This document shows, one piece after another, positions 49,075 through 57,100 of a DNA stretch of 63,013 nt. Where the stretch lies: positions 1 through 63,013 of the forward strand of contig NZ_LQMT02000041.1 of assembly GCF_001620365.2 (NCBI RefSeq), given 5' to 3'. A program made the translations under genes and the position numbers. Numbering within the stretch: position 1 is the first letter of the stretch; every line of letters begins with the position of its first letter. The stretch comes from Amycolatopsis keratiniphila subsp. keratiniphila (lineage in GTDB: Bacteria > Actinomycetota > Actinomycetes > Mycobacteriales > Pseudonocardiaceae). The notes under the pieces were generated by a model. The model was not told the origin of the DNA and made no database searches. It worked only from the letters and a program-made list of their open reading frames with translations.

Positions 49075-49470
49075 CTAGAGCGAGTATTCGAGCGTGTACG
49101 ACATCGTCGGCTCACCGAGGGCGCCCGTCGTGGTGCCGCTGCCGGTGATCCCGGCGAGTTCACCCGTTCCGGAGCCCTTGACGATCTCGAACGCCGACGA
49201 GATGCCCTGCGTGTCGAACCCGGTGTCGTGCTTGATCACGAAGCTTCCCTTACGTCCGTCCACGCTGCCTTCGATCCGTTCGAGGCCGGGAGAGGTCGTG
49301 TCGCCGCCGTCGTAGCCTTCGCCCGCGTAGTACAGCAGGTAGTCGAGGACCGACTCGCCTTCGATCAGCCCGCTGTAGGTGAGCGTGGCGTGCGCGTAGG
49401 CGACTCGCGGCGCGCCCTCCGTGCCGCTGACGACGGATTCTTCCCAGTTCTTCATGGCGAACGTGTTCAT
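49075..49470 (-). CDS. DUF3224 family protein
   Basis: A 131-residue beta-rich protein of DUF3224: FAMKNWEESVVSG, AYAHATLTYSGLIEGESVLD, ERIEGSVDGRKGSFVIKHDT, then GTGELAGITGSG. It resembles small lipocalin- or AOC-barrel-like proteins that sit beside regulators. It is divergent from the WYL regulator, 60 bases away, and upstream of the HTH_42 gene on the same strand with 6 bases between, so these two are probably co-transcribed under the WYL regulator. Confidence 0.85.
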   Translation of the reverse strand: MNTFAMKNWEESVVSGTEGAPRVAYAHATLTYSGLIEGESVLDYLLYYAGEGYDGGDTTSPGLERIEGSVDGRKGSFVIKHDTGFDTQGISSAFEIVKGSGTGELAGITGSGTTTGALGEPTMSYTLEYSL

Positions 49471-49480
49471 GGGTTCACCC

Positions 49481-49524
49481 TGTCAGCCATACCTGTCAGG
49501 ATGTGTCAGGTTTTCGGGGATACT
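49481..49524 (+). promoter_or_regulatory. Promoter with three TGTCAG repeats
   Basis: TGTCAG occurs at 49481-49486, 49494-49499 and 49504-49509, followed by the -10-like GATACT at 49519-49524, only 6 bases before ATG 49531. This fits a leaderless start. The repeats lie between divergent genes and may bind the WYL regulator. Confidence 0.5.
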
Positions 49525-49530
49525 GGATTC

Positions 49531-50499
49531 ATGCGCGCGAGCAGACTCCTGTCGGTCCTCCTCCTGCTGCAGAACCGCGGCCGGATGACGGCCGAGGAGC
49601 TGGCGACCGAGCTGGAGGTGTCGGTACGGACGGTGTACCGCGACGTCGAGGCGCTGTCCGCGGCCGGCGTGCCGGTGTACGCCGATCGCGGGCGCACGGG
49701 CGGCTATCAGCTGGTCGACGGCTATCGCACGCGGCTGACCGGGCTGACCGAGGAGGAGGCGCAATCACTTTCGCTGGCGGGGCTGCCCGGCGCGGCCACC
49801 GAACTCGGCCTCGGCGCGGTCCTCGCCGCCGCGCAGCTCAAACTGCACGCGGCCATGCCGTCGGAGCTGCGTGCCGGCGCGGGCAAGATCTCCGAGCGGT
49901 TCCACCTGGACGTCCCCGGCTGGCATCGCGGGATCGAAAGCCTGCCGCGACTGTCCGAACTGGCCGACGCCGTCTGGCACGGGCGGCGGATCAAGGTCCG
50001 GTACGAACGCTGGGGGCAGCGGAAGGTCGATCGCGTGCTCGACCCGCTGGGCCTGATCCTCAAGGCGGGGAACTGGTATCTCGCGGCGCGGTGCGACGGG
50101 ACCGACCGGACGTACCGCATTTCCCGCATCGAAGAGCTCGAAGATCTGGGCGAGATCTTCGAGCGGCCGTCGGACTTCGACCTCGCGCGCTACTGGCACG
50201 AATGGTCGGAGCAGTTCGAAAAGCGGATGTACTCACGGATGGCGGTGGTGCGGCTGAACGAGTTCGCCCGCATACTGCTGCCGTTCTACCTCGGGGCCGT
50301 CGGCGCTCGGGCGTTGCGGGAAACACCCGCGGAGCCCGACGAAAACGGCTGGCTGACGATGGAACTGCCCGTGGAACCGGGAGAATCGGCCGTCGGCGAA
50401 CTACTGCGGTTCGGCGGGAACCTCGAAGTGCTCGAACCGCCGGAGCTGCGCGAGCGGCTGGCGGAGGAGATCAGGAAGATGGGCGCGGTTTATGGCTGA
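49531..50499 (+). CDS. WYL-domain (YafY/DeoR-type) transcriptional regulator
   Basis: A 322-residue regulator: HTH_11 winged helix at residues 1-60 (RLLSVLLLLQNRGRMTAEEL, ELEVSVRTVYRDVEALS), a WYL domain at about 135-215 (RRIKVRYERWGQRKVDRVLD, LGLILKAGNWYLAAR, YRISRIEEL) and a WCX C-terminal extension. WYL domains sense nucleic-acid or nucleotide ligands. The leaderless ATG is set by GATACT. The downstream HemD-like gene overlaps it by 8 bases, so the pair is a unit; the DUF3224/HTH_42 genes are divergent. Confidence 0.92.
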   Translation: MRASRLLSVLLLLQNRGRMTAEELATELEVSVRTVYRDVEALSAAGVPVYADRGRTGGYQLVDGYRTRLTGLTEEEAQSLSLAGLPGAATELGLGAVLAAAQLKLHAAMPSELRAGAGKISERFHLDVPGWHRGIESLPRLSELADAVWHGRRIKVRYERWGQRKVDRVLDPLGLILKAGNWYLAARCDGTDRTYRISRIEELEDLGEIFERPSDFDLARYWHEWSEQFEKRMYSRMAVVRLNEFARILLPFYLGAVGARALRETPAEPDENGWLTMELPVEPGESAVGELLRFGGNLEVLEPPELRERLAEEIRKMGAVYG

Positions 50500-51301
50500 C
50501 CTGGACGGCATCACGATCGGGATCACCGCGGAGCGGCGGGCCGACGACTTCATCGGTGCGCTGACCCGGCAGGGCGCGACGGTGCTGCACGCGCCCACCA
50601 TCCGGATCGTCCCGCTGCCCGACGACACCGAACTGCGAGCGGCGACGGACGCCGTGCTGGCCGGGCCGGTCGGGTTCACCGCCGTGACCACCGGCGCCGG
50701 ATTCCGTGGCTGGCTTTCGGCGGCTGAAGGCTGGGGACTGCACGAGCCGTTGTTGGAACGTCTGGCGGCGTCACGGATCTTCGCGCGTGGGCCTAAGGCG
50801 GTGGGCGCGGTGCGTGGTTTCGGCCTCCGGGAGGAGTTTTCCGCGCCCGAGGAGAGCAACGCCGAACTGTTCGAAGGATTGCGCGACGCCGGGGTTCGCG
50901 GCGAACGGGTCGCGGTCCAGTTGCACGGCACCCTGCTGCCCGAACTCACCGCGTCGCTGCGGGACGCGGGCGCGGACGTCGTCCAAGCGCAGCCCTATCG
51001 CTGGCTTTCGCCCGTGGACGTCGCACCTGTGCACGAACTCGTCGAAAGCGTGATCGCCGGACGTGTGCACGCGCTCGCCTTCACGTCCGCGCCGGCGGCG
51101 GCGAACCTGCTCACGCTGGCGGGCCCGCGTCGCGAAGAACTCCTCGCCGCACTGCGAGGTCCGGTGCTGTGCGCGTGCGTCGGTCCGGTGACCGCGGCGC
51201 CGTTGGAAGCCGCCGGGGTGCCGACCGTGCAGCCCGAACGTCAGCGGCTCGGCGCGCTGGTCAAACTTCTCGTCGCGGAACTGCGCATTCGGCCGTCTTG
51301 A
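50492..51301 (+). CDS. Uroporphyrinogen-III synthase-like protein
   Basis: A 269-residue HemD-like protein that is a clear paralogue of the NnaR N-terminal domain 5 kb away. Shared blocks are FRGW-x3-AAEGWGL, ESNAE, VAVQLHG, FTSAPAAA and ACVGP-x-TAAPL-x-A-G-PTVQP. It lacks the winged helix and ends LRIRPS. HemD closes hydroxymethylbilane to uro'gen III for haem, sirohaem and B12. Whether this is the housekeeping enzyme or a ligand-sensing relative is unclear, as it is coupled to a WYL regulator rather than to hem genes. Confidence 0.85.
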   Translation: MADLDGITIGITAERRADDFIGALTRQGATVLHAPTIRIVPLPDDTELRAATDAVLAGPVGFTAVTTGAGFRGWLSAAEGWGLHEPLLERLAASRIFARGPKAVGAVRGFGLREEFSAPEESNAELFEGLRDAGVRGERVAVQLHGTLLPELTASLRDAGADVVQAQPYRWLSPVDVAPVHELVESVIAGRVHALAFTSAPAAANLLTLAGPRREELLAALRGPVLCACVGPVTAAPLEAAGVPTVQPERQRLGALVKLLVAELRIRPS

Positions 51302-51355
51302 CGCGGGAAGTCCGCTTTGCCACGCTCGACACATCGGACGCGGGGAGGGCGGCGG

Positions 51356-52645
51356 ATGTCCGAGTCTCAATCGGTCACGTTCGTGCGCGCGATGTTGCGA
51401 AAGGGCTCTTCGGTCCTGTCGGCCAGCCCGGCCGACGAAGCACCCGACCCGGATTCGGTGCCGGACTGGCGCTATCGCGAGGACTCCGCGGACACCCTGC
51501 TGATGCGGGCGATCCGCTATTCCGCGCTGGGCCCGATCTTCTACCGTGTGGCCGCGTTTCCGAAGGTGTACATCGGTTTCCTGGTCGCGAACGGCTCGGC
51601 GGGGATCGTGCCGGTGCTGAGCACGACGATCATCGGGATGCTGCTCAACGTCTTCGCGGTGTGGTGGGTGGTGCGCGGCCGCGGGATCCGGGCGAAGACG
51701 TCCGGACGGCTGATGTACGCGGATCTCGTCGTGGGCGTGGTGCTCACGACGATCGTGGCCGCCACGGCGCCTGCCGAGATCCAGCCGTTCGCCATCGACG
51801 TCGCGTGGACGTGGATGGTCGGGACGGTGGCGTTGTGGACGTTGTCGTTCGGCCTGCCCGCCGCTTGTCTGCTGCTGATCGCGGCCGTGCCGTTCCGGGC
51901 CTTCCTGACCTGGGCCGGCGGGCTGCCGCTCGACCATCCGCTCGCGATGAGCCGGTCGGTGGGGTGCATGGTCGCGCTCGTCGTGGCGATGGTGACCACG
52001 GCCGGGATCCTGATCCTGCTCGGTGTCGGGACCCGGTTCGCGCTGGGCATCGGGATGCGCCGGGGACAACGCGCCGAACGCCTGCGGACCCAGCGGGTGA
52101 TGCACGATTCCGTGTTGCAGACGTTGGAGGCGATGGGGCTCGAAGCGCCGGACGACGATTCCGCGGCCGCGGAACGGCTCGCGGAGATGCGCGCGACGGC
52201 GCGGGCGCAGGCGGCCGAACTCCGGCGCGAACTGACCGGCCCCGATGCGCCATCGGCCCGGGGCCTCGCGGCGGACCTCGCCGAGGTCGCCACCGAAATG
52301 GCGCGCGACGGCCTCCGCACCCAGCTGGTCGCCGCCGAGACCGAAGAGGACTACCGCCTCTCGCACGCGCGCCGGACCGCCATCCGTGACGCCGTCCGCG
52401 AAGCGCTCCGAAACACCGTGAAGCACGCCGGGACGAAACAGGTCGTGCTTCGCGTCGAGGAGTGCGAAGGCGGCGTCGCGGTCATCGCGCGGGATCAGGG
52501 GACCGGCTTCAGCATGCTGGACCGGCCGCCGGGCTTCGGGATCAGCCAGTCGATCATGGCGCGGCTGGCGGAGGTCGGCGGGCGGGGGACGATCGATTCG
52601 CAGCCGGGGCGGGGGACTCGGGTGACGCTTTGGGTGCCGCACTGA
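51356..52645 (+). CDS. Sensor histidine kinase, NarL/HisKA_3-like, orphan
   Basis: A 429-residue membrane kinase. About five helices lie at 75-215 (FLVANGSAGIVPVLSTTIIG; LVVGVVLTTIVAATAP; WTWMVGTVALWTLSFGLPAA; VALVVAMVTTAGILILLGVG). The HisKA_3-type H-box is VMH250DSVLQTLEAM, and the HATPase_c N-box AVREALRNTVKHAG, DQGTGFS and GFGISQSIMARL follow. No response-regulator gene is adjacent, so the partner is elsewhere. ATG 51356 follows GGGAGG. Two palindromes lie after its stop. Confidence 0.88.
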   Translation: MSESQSVTFVRAMLRKGSSVLSASPADEAPDPDSVPDWRYREDSADTLLMRAIRYSALGPIFYRVAAFPKVYIGFLVANGSAGIVPVLSTTIIGMLLNVFAVWWVVRGRGIRAKTSGRLMYADLVVGVVLTTIVAATAPAEIQPFAIDVAWTWMVGTVALWTLSFGLPAACLLLIAAVPFRAFLTWAGGLPLDHPLAMSRSVGCMVALVVAMVTTAGILILLGVGTRFALGIGMRRGQRAERLRTQRVMHDSVLQTLEAMGLEAPDDDSAAAERLAEMRATARAQAAELRRELTGPDAPSARGLAADLAEVATEMARDGLRTQLVAAETEEDYRLSHARRTAIRDAVREALRNTVKHAGTKQVVLRVEECEGGVAVIARDQGTGFSMLDRPPGFGISQSIMARLAEVGGRGTIDSQPGRGTRVTLWVPH

Positions 52646-52663
52646 GGTCTTTGGTTCTTTTGG

Positions 52664-52718
52664 GCGCGTGAAGGCCCCCTTCCTTCGGCTGAGCCGAGGG
52701 AAGGGGGCCTTCACGCGC
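52664..52718. repeat. 55-bp palindrome, GCGCGTGAAGG family
   Basis: 24-base arms with one mismatch around loop GCTGAGC, nearly identical to 31744-31798. It follows the kinase stop by 18 bases. Confidence 0.92.
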
Positions 52719-52799
52719 AGCTGCTGTGGCGTATGGGGCTTCTGAGGTGCGAGGGGCTCCCTTTTCGCAGGTCAGGACCCTGCTGGCACGGGTGCTGAT

Positions 52800-52853
52800 G
52801 TCTCAAAGGGGCCCTTCAGGACGTCCGACGTCCCAAAGGTGGCCTTCAAGGCA
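52800..52853. repeat. Imperfect hairpin around GGACGTCCGACGTCC
   Basis: TCAAAGGGGCCCTTCAGGACG faces CGTCCCAAAGGTGGCCTTCA with several mismatches; the centre is a near-palindrome. It is a decayed-looking member of the same class between two intact ones. The bases between 52719 and 52799 show nothing recognisable. Confidence 0.5.
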
Positions 52854-52870
52854 TGCCGCCGGCAGCCGCA

Positions 52871-52925
52871 TGTCATGAAAGGGTCGTTCAGGACACAAAA
52901 CGTCCTGAACGACCCTTTCATGACA
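52871..52925. repeat. 55-bp palindrome, TGTCATGAAAGGG family
   Basis: 24-base perfect arms with loop ACAAAAC; the arms are identical to those at 4743-4797. It ends 15 bases from the 3' end of the siderophore-interacting protein gene. Confidence 0.92.
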
Positions 52926-52940
52926 CAACGCGAGAAGCCC

Positions 52941-53777
52941 TCAGTCCTCCTCGGCAGGAGCCTCCCCAGCCTCCGCCTGCCGCATCGCCTCACGCCCAGC
53001 GGCCTCTTCGCTGACCCCCTGCCGCCAGTACCCCGTGAAGCAGATCGCCCGCTTGTCGATCCCGCGCTCCCGCACGAGATGCCGCCGCGCCAGCTTCACC
53101 ATGTTCGCCTCGCCGGAGATCCACGCGTAGGCCGTCCCGCCCGGCAACTCCGCCTTCCGCACGGCCTCCAGAACCGCCGAGCCGACCTCGCCGGAACCTC
53201 GCACCACCCAGTGCAGTTCCACGGTTCCCTGGGTTTCCTGGGTTTCGAAGACCTGCCGGTCTTCGCGATCACTGATCTCGATGTAGACCAGCGCTCGCGT
53301 TCCGGCGGGCAGTGCCTCGACGATCGCGCCGATCGCCGGGATCGCGGTCTCGTCGCCGATCAGCAGCTGCCAGTTCGTCTCCGAGGGCACGTCGTAGAGC
53401 CCGTGCGGTCCCAGGAAAGCGACCCTGTCGCCCTCCGAAGCGCGCGAAGCCCACGCGGAGGCGGGGCCTTCGTCGCCGTGCAGCACGAAGTCGATGTCGA
53501 CCTCCTGCACGGACGGCCGCAGCGCGCGCACGGTGTACGTGCGCATCGGCGGGCGGACGTCGTCGGGCATCGCGAGGTAGGTCCGGTACCAGGAAAGCAC
53601 TTCGTCGCCGGTCAGCGGCGCGGGCAGCACGGGTTCCGCCTGGCCGGGCTGCGGGAAGAACACCTTCAGGTACTGGTCGGGCGCCTGGTCCACCAGCGAC
53701 GCCCCCGAGAAGGTCACCCTGCTCATATGCGGGGTGAGCCGCCTGACGCCGGTCACCTTCGCCTCGATGTAACTCAT
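52941..53777 (-). CDS. Siderophore-interacting protein (FAD ferric reductase)
   Basis: A 278-residue ViuB/SIP-family flavin reductase that releases iron from siderophores in the cytoplasm. The FAD-binding motif RTYTVRAL is at about residue 79, the SIP FAD loop DFVLHGDEGPASAWA follows, and the C-terminal NAD(P)H-like half has AWISGEANMVKLARRHLVRE and FTGYWRQGVSEEAAG. The ATG at 53777 lies inside an iron-box sequence, so the mRNA is probably leaderless or very short-leadered and repressed by iron. The alkyltransferase-like gene ends 14 bases upstream on the same strand. Confidence 0.94.
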   Translation of the reverse strand: MSYIEAKVTGVRRLTPHMSRVTFSGASLVDQAPDQYLKVFFPQPGQAEPVLPAPLTGDEVLSWYRTYLAMPDDVRPPMRTYTVRALRPSVQEVDIDFVLHGDEGPASAWASRASEGDRVAFLGPHGLYDVPSETNWQLLIGDETAIPAIGAIVEALPAGTRALVYIEISDREDRQVFETQETQGTVELHWVVRGSGEVGSAVLEAVRKAELPGGTAYAWISGEANMVKLARRHLVRERGIDKRAICFTGYWRQGVSEEAAGREAMRQAEAGEAPAEED

Positions 53778-53795
53778 TAGGCGAGGCTAACCTAA
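53777..53795 (-). promoter_or_regulatory. IdeR/DmdR iron box
   Basis: TTAGGCGAGGCTAACCTAA matches the actinobacterial iron-box consensus TTAGGTTAGGCTAACCTAA at 17 of 19 positions. Its first base is the first base of the siderophore-interacting gene's start codon (read on the other strand), and its other end covers the stop of the alkyltransferase-like gene. Iron-loaded IdeR/DmdR bound here would block transcription of the downstream gene. Confidence 0.8.
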
Positions 53796-54115
53796 AAGAG
53801 GCCGCCAGAACCAGTGTCGTCGGCGGGATCACGTTGCCATCGGTATTTCCGCAGGTCGACGCGCTGCCCGTCGGACATGACGCCCTCCGCCCGCAGCCGT
53901 TGCAGCTGTTCGTCGACCAGGTGCGGCGCCGGTGTCCCGTCGGCCCGCAGAATACGGTGCCAAGGCAGGTCCTGGCCGTCCTCGCCGAGGATGCGGCCGA
54001 CCAGCCGCGGCGACGGCGCGCCCGAAACCGACGCTATATCCCCATAAGTCGCGACCGAGCCGGCGGGCACGCTCGCGATGACCTCGCGCACCCGCTCGTG
54101 CAGTTCGTCATCCAT
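53792..54115 (-). CDS. Alkyltransferase-like (ATL/MGMT-type) DNA-binding protein
   Basis: A 107-residue MGMT-fold protein: VPAGSVATYGDIASVSGAPS (winged helix with recognition helix) and PWHRILRADG at about residues 50-59. In true O6-methylguanine methyltransferases this is PCHR; here the acceptor Cys is Trp, the mark of ATL proteins that bind O6-alkylguanine and recruit nucleotide excision repair rather than repair directly. It is divergent from adnA. Rv3204 holds the same position in M. tuberculosis (recalled). Confidence 0.9.
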   Translation of the reverse strand: MDDELHERVREVIASVPAGSVATYGDIASVSGAPSPRLVGRILGEDGQDLPWHRILRADGTPAPHLVDEQLQRLRAEGVMSDGQRVDLRKYRWQRDPADDTGSGGLF

Positions 54116-54175
54116 GGGACCACTTTGCCGTGCCGCTGCGAGGTTGTGTCGGCGGGGCGTGGTTCCATCGTGGGC

Positions 54176-57100
54176 GTGAACGGGCGGCGAACAGCGGCAG
54201 GAACCGACGCGCGGCTGGTCCGCACGCCGGTCACCGGCACGCCGTCGTTCCAGTGGGATTCCGGCGCCCGCCGCCTGCTGGCCGCGCCGGACGGGTTCCG
54301 CCGGGTCCTCGGCGGGCCGGGAACGGGCAAGACGGCCTTGCTGGCGTCGGCGGCGTCGCGGCGCATCGCGGAGGGCGCGAACCCGGAGAGCGTGCTCATC
54401 CTGACCACCTCCCGCAAGGCGGCCGAGGTGCTGCGCGCCGACATCACCCATCGGCTCACCACCGATCCGGAAGAGGATCCGCTGCCGCGCACGATCCGTG
54501 AGCCGCTCGTGCGCACGGTGCATTCGTACGCGTACGCGCTGTTGCGGATGGAGGCGCAGGCCGACGACCTCCCGCCGCCCCGCCTGCTGGCCGGGGCGGA
54601 GCAGGACGTCGTCGTCCGCGATCTGCTCGCCGGCGACCTCGAGGAGGGCGCGCTCGACTGGCCGGAGCAGCTGCGTCCCGCGCTGAGCGTCCCCGGTTTC
54701 GCCGAGGAGCTGCGAGACCTCCTGCTCCGCGCCGCCGAACGCGGGCTCGGCCCGGAGGATCTGGTCGAGCTCGGCAGGCGGCGCGGCCGCGAGGAGTGGA
54801 TCGCCGCAGGGCGATTCTGGAGCCAGTACGAAGAGGTCACCCTGCTGCAGGGCGCGGGCGGCAACGCGCTCGGCGTGGCGAGCGCGCCCGCGCTGGACGC
54901 GGCGGAGCTCGTCACTTCCGCCCTGCTCGCGCTGGAGGACGACCCCGAACTGCGTGAGCGGGAGCAGCGCCGCGTCCGGCATTTGTTCGTCGACGACGCG
55001 CAACATCTCGACCCGCTGCAGACCCAGCTCGTCCGGCTCATCGGGCACGCGGCCGACGAGTTCGTCGTCGCGGGCGACCCCGATCAGTCCGTGTTCTCCT
55101 TCCGCGGCGCGGATCCCCGCCTCTTCGCCGACGCGGACGAGGACGGCGAGCGCACGGTCCTGCTGACCACGGCGCATCGGCACGCGCCGGTGATCCGCAC
55201 GGCTGTCACGAAACTCGGTTCCGTGCTGCCCGGCTCGTCGCCGCAGCGCAAACTCGTCGACGCGCCGGACGCCGAGGGCGGTGTCGTCCGTGTCCGCCTG
55301 ATGCCGACCCCGGCCGCCGAGGCGAGCTGGATCGCCGATCAGCTGCGCCGCGCGCATCTCGTCGACGGCGTGCCGTGGTCGGAGATGGCGGTGCTCGTCC
55401 GGTCGCCCGCACGTACTTTCCTTGTCCTGCAACGTGCTCTGCGCGCCGCAGGGGTGCCGATCGGTTCCGCCACAGAGGAGCTGCCGCTCGCGAAGCAGCC
55501 CGCAGTTCGTCCTCTGCTGGCGATGCTGCGGCTCGCCGCTGACCCCGAGCTGCTCGACGTCGACCTCGCCGAGATGCTGCTCTCCTCGCCCCTGGGTGGC
55601 GCGGATCCGCTCGCCCTGCGGCGGCTGCGGCGCGGTTTGCGCAGGCTGGAGCTCGCGGGCGGCGGGCAGCGGTCGAGCGACGAGCTGCTGGTGGAAGCCT
55701 TGCGTACCAACGATGTCCTCACCGGTCTCGCCGAGGCCGAGGCGCTGCCGATGCGCCGGATCGGTGGCCTGCTGCACGCGGCGCACCAGGCCGTGGTGCG
55801 TGGTGACGGCGTCGAGCAGGTGCTGTGGGATCTGTGGCAGGCCAGCGGTCTGGAACAGCGTTTGCTGCGGTTGGTCGATCGTGGCGGATCGCTGGGCTCC
55901 CAAGCGGATCGTGATCTCGACGCGATCGTCGCACTCTTCGACGCCGCCGGTCGCTATGTCGACAGACTGCCGAAGGCGAGTGTCGCCTCGTTCGCGGATT
56001 ACCTGTCCTCGCAGAACATCGCGGGTGACACGCTGGCCCCCGCGGCCATGAAGAGCGAAGGTGTCTCGCTGCTCACGGCGCACGCGGCCGCCGGTCGCGA
56101 GTGGACGGTCGTGTCGATCGCCGGTGTCCAGGAGGGCAGCTGGCCGGATCTGCGGTTGCGCGGTTCCGTGCTCGGCGTCGAGCGGCTGGTCGACCTCATG
56201 TCCGGCGTCGACGACGAAAAGGTGTCCGCCACCGCGCCGATCCTCGCCGAAGAGCGGCGGCTGTTCTATCTCGCCGCGAGCCGGGCGCGGAAGACGTTGC
56301 TGGTCAGCGCGGTCGCGGGGGAGGACGAGCAGCCCTCACGGTTCATCGACGACCTGGAGGAGAACGGCGCGGACGACGGTGGCCTCGACTCGCGGATGAA
56401 ACCGGCGGGACGTTCGCTGGTGCTCGCCGAACTCGTCGGCGAACTCCGCGAGGTCGTCTGTGACGAGTCGAGCGATCCGGAAAGGCGGCAGCGGGCGGCG
56501 CGTCAGCTCGCGAAACTGGCCGCCGCCGGGGTACCGGGCGCGCATCCGGGCACCTGGTACGGCCTGCTGGAACCCTCGACCGGTGAACCCGTGCACGGGC
56601 CGGGCGACCTGATCCGCATCTCACCGTCCACTGTGGAGGTTCTGGTCAAATGCCCGCTGCGGTGGCTGATCGAACGCCACGGCGGCAGTGACCCGGCACA
56701 GCTCGCGGCGGTCACCGGGACACTGGTGCACGGGCTCGCGCAGGCGGTCGCCGGCGGCAGCAGCGACGAGCAGATCCGCGCGGCTCTCGACGAGGCCTGG
56801 GTGCGGGTCGACGCCGGGGCGCCCTGGTTCTCGCGCCGCGAGCGGTCGCGGGTCGAGCAGATGCTGCGGAACTTCATCTCCTGGCTGGAATCCAGCCGCA
56901 AGGAGCTGATCGAAGCCGGTGTGGAGCAGGACATCGAGGTCGAGCTGCCCGTCGGCGACGACGACGTCCGCGTGCTTCTGCGCGGCCGTGTCGACCGCGT
57001 GGAGATGGACAAGGACGGCCGTCCGGTCGTCATCGACATCAAGACCGGCAAGGTCCCGATCTCCGCCGCCGACGCCGAACAGCATCCGCAGCTGGCCGCG

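Noticed and set aside
46024..49530. Plus-strand open frame running through nnaR, Kelch, HTH_42 and DUF3224 genes.
   Set aside because: Only its last part (from ATG 49531) is a real gene, the WYL regulator; the rest is antisense to genes with intact domains.
53792..56083. Long minus-strand frame reading from adnA into the alkyltransferase-like gene.
   Set aside because: Only the final 107 codons match a protein family; the upstream part is antisense to adnA.
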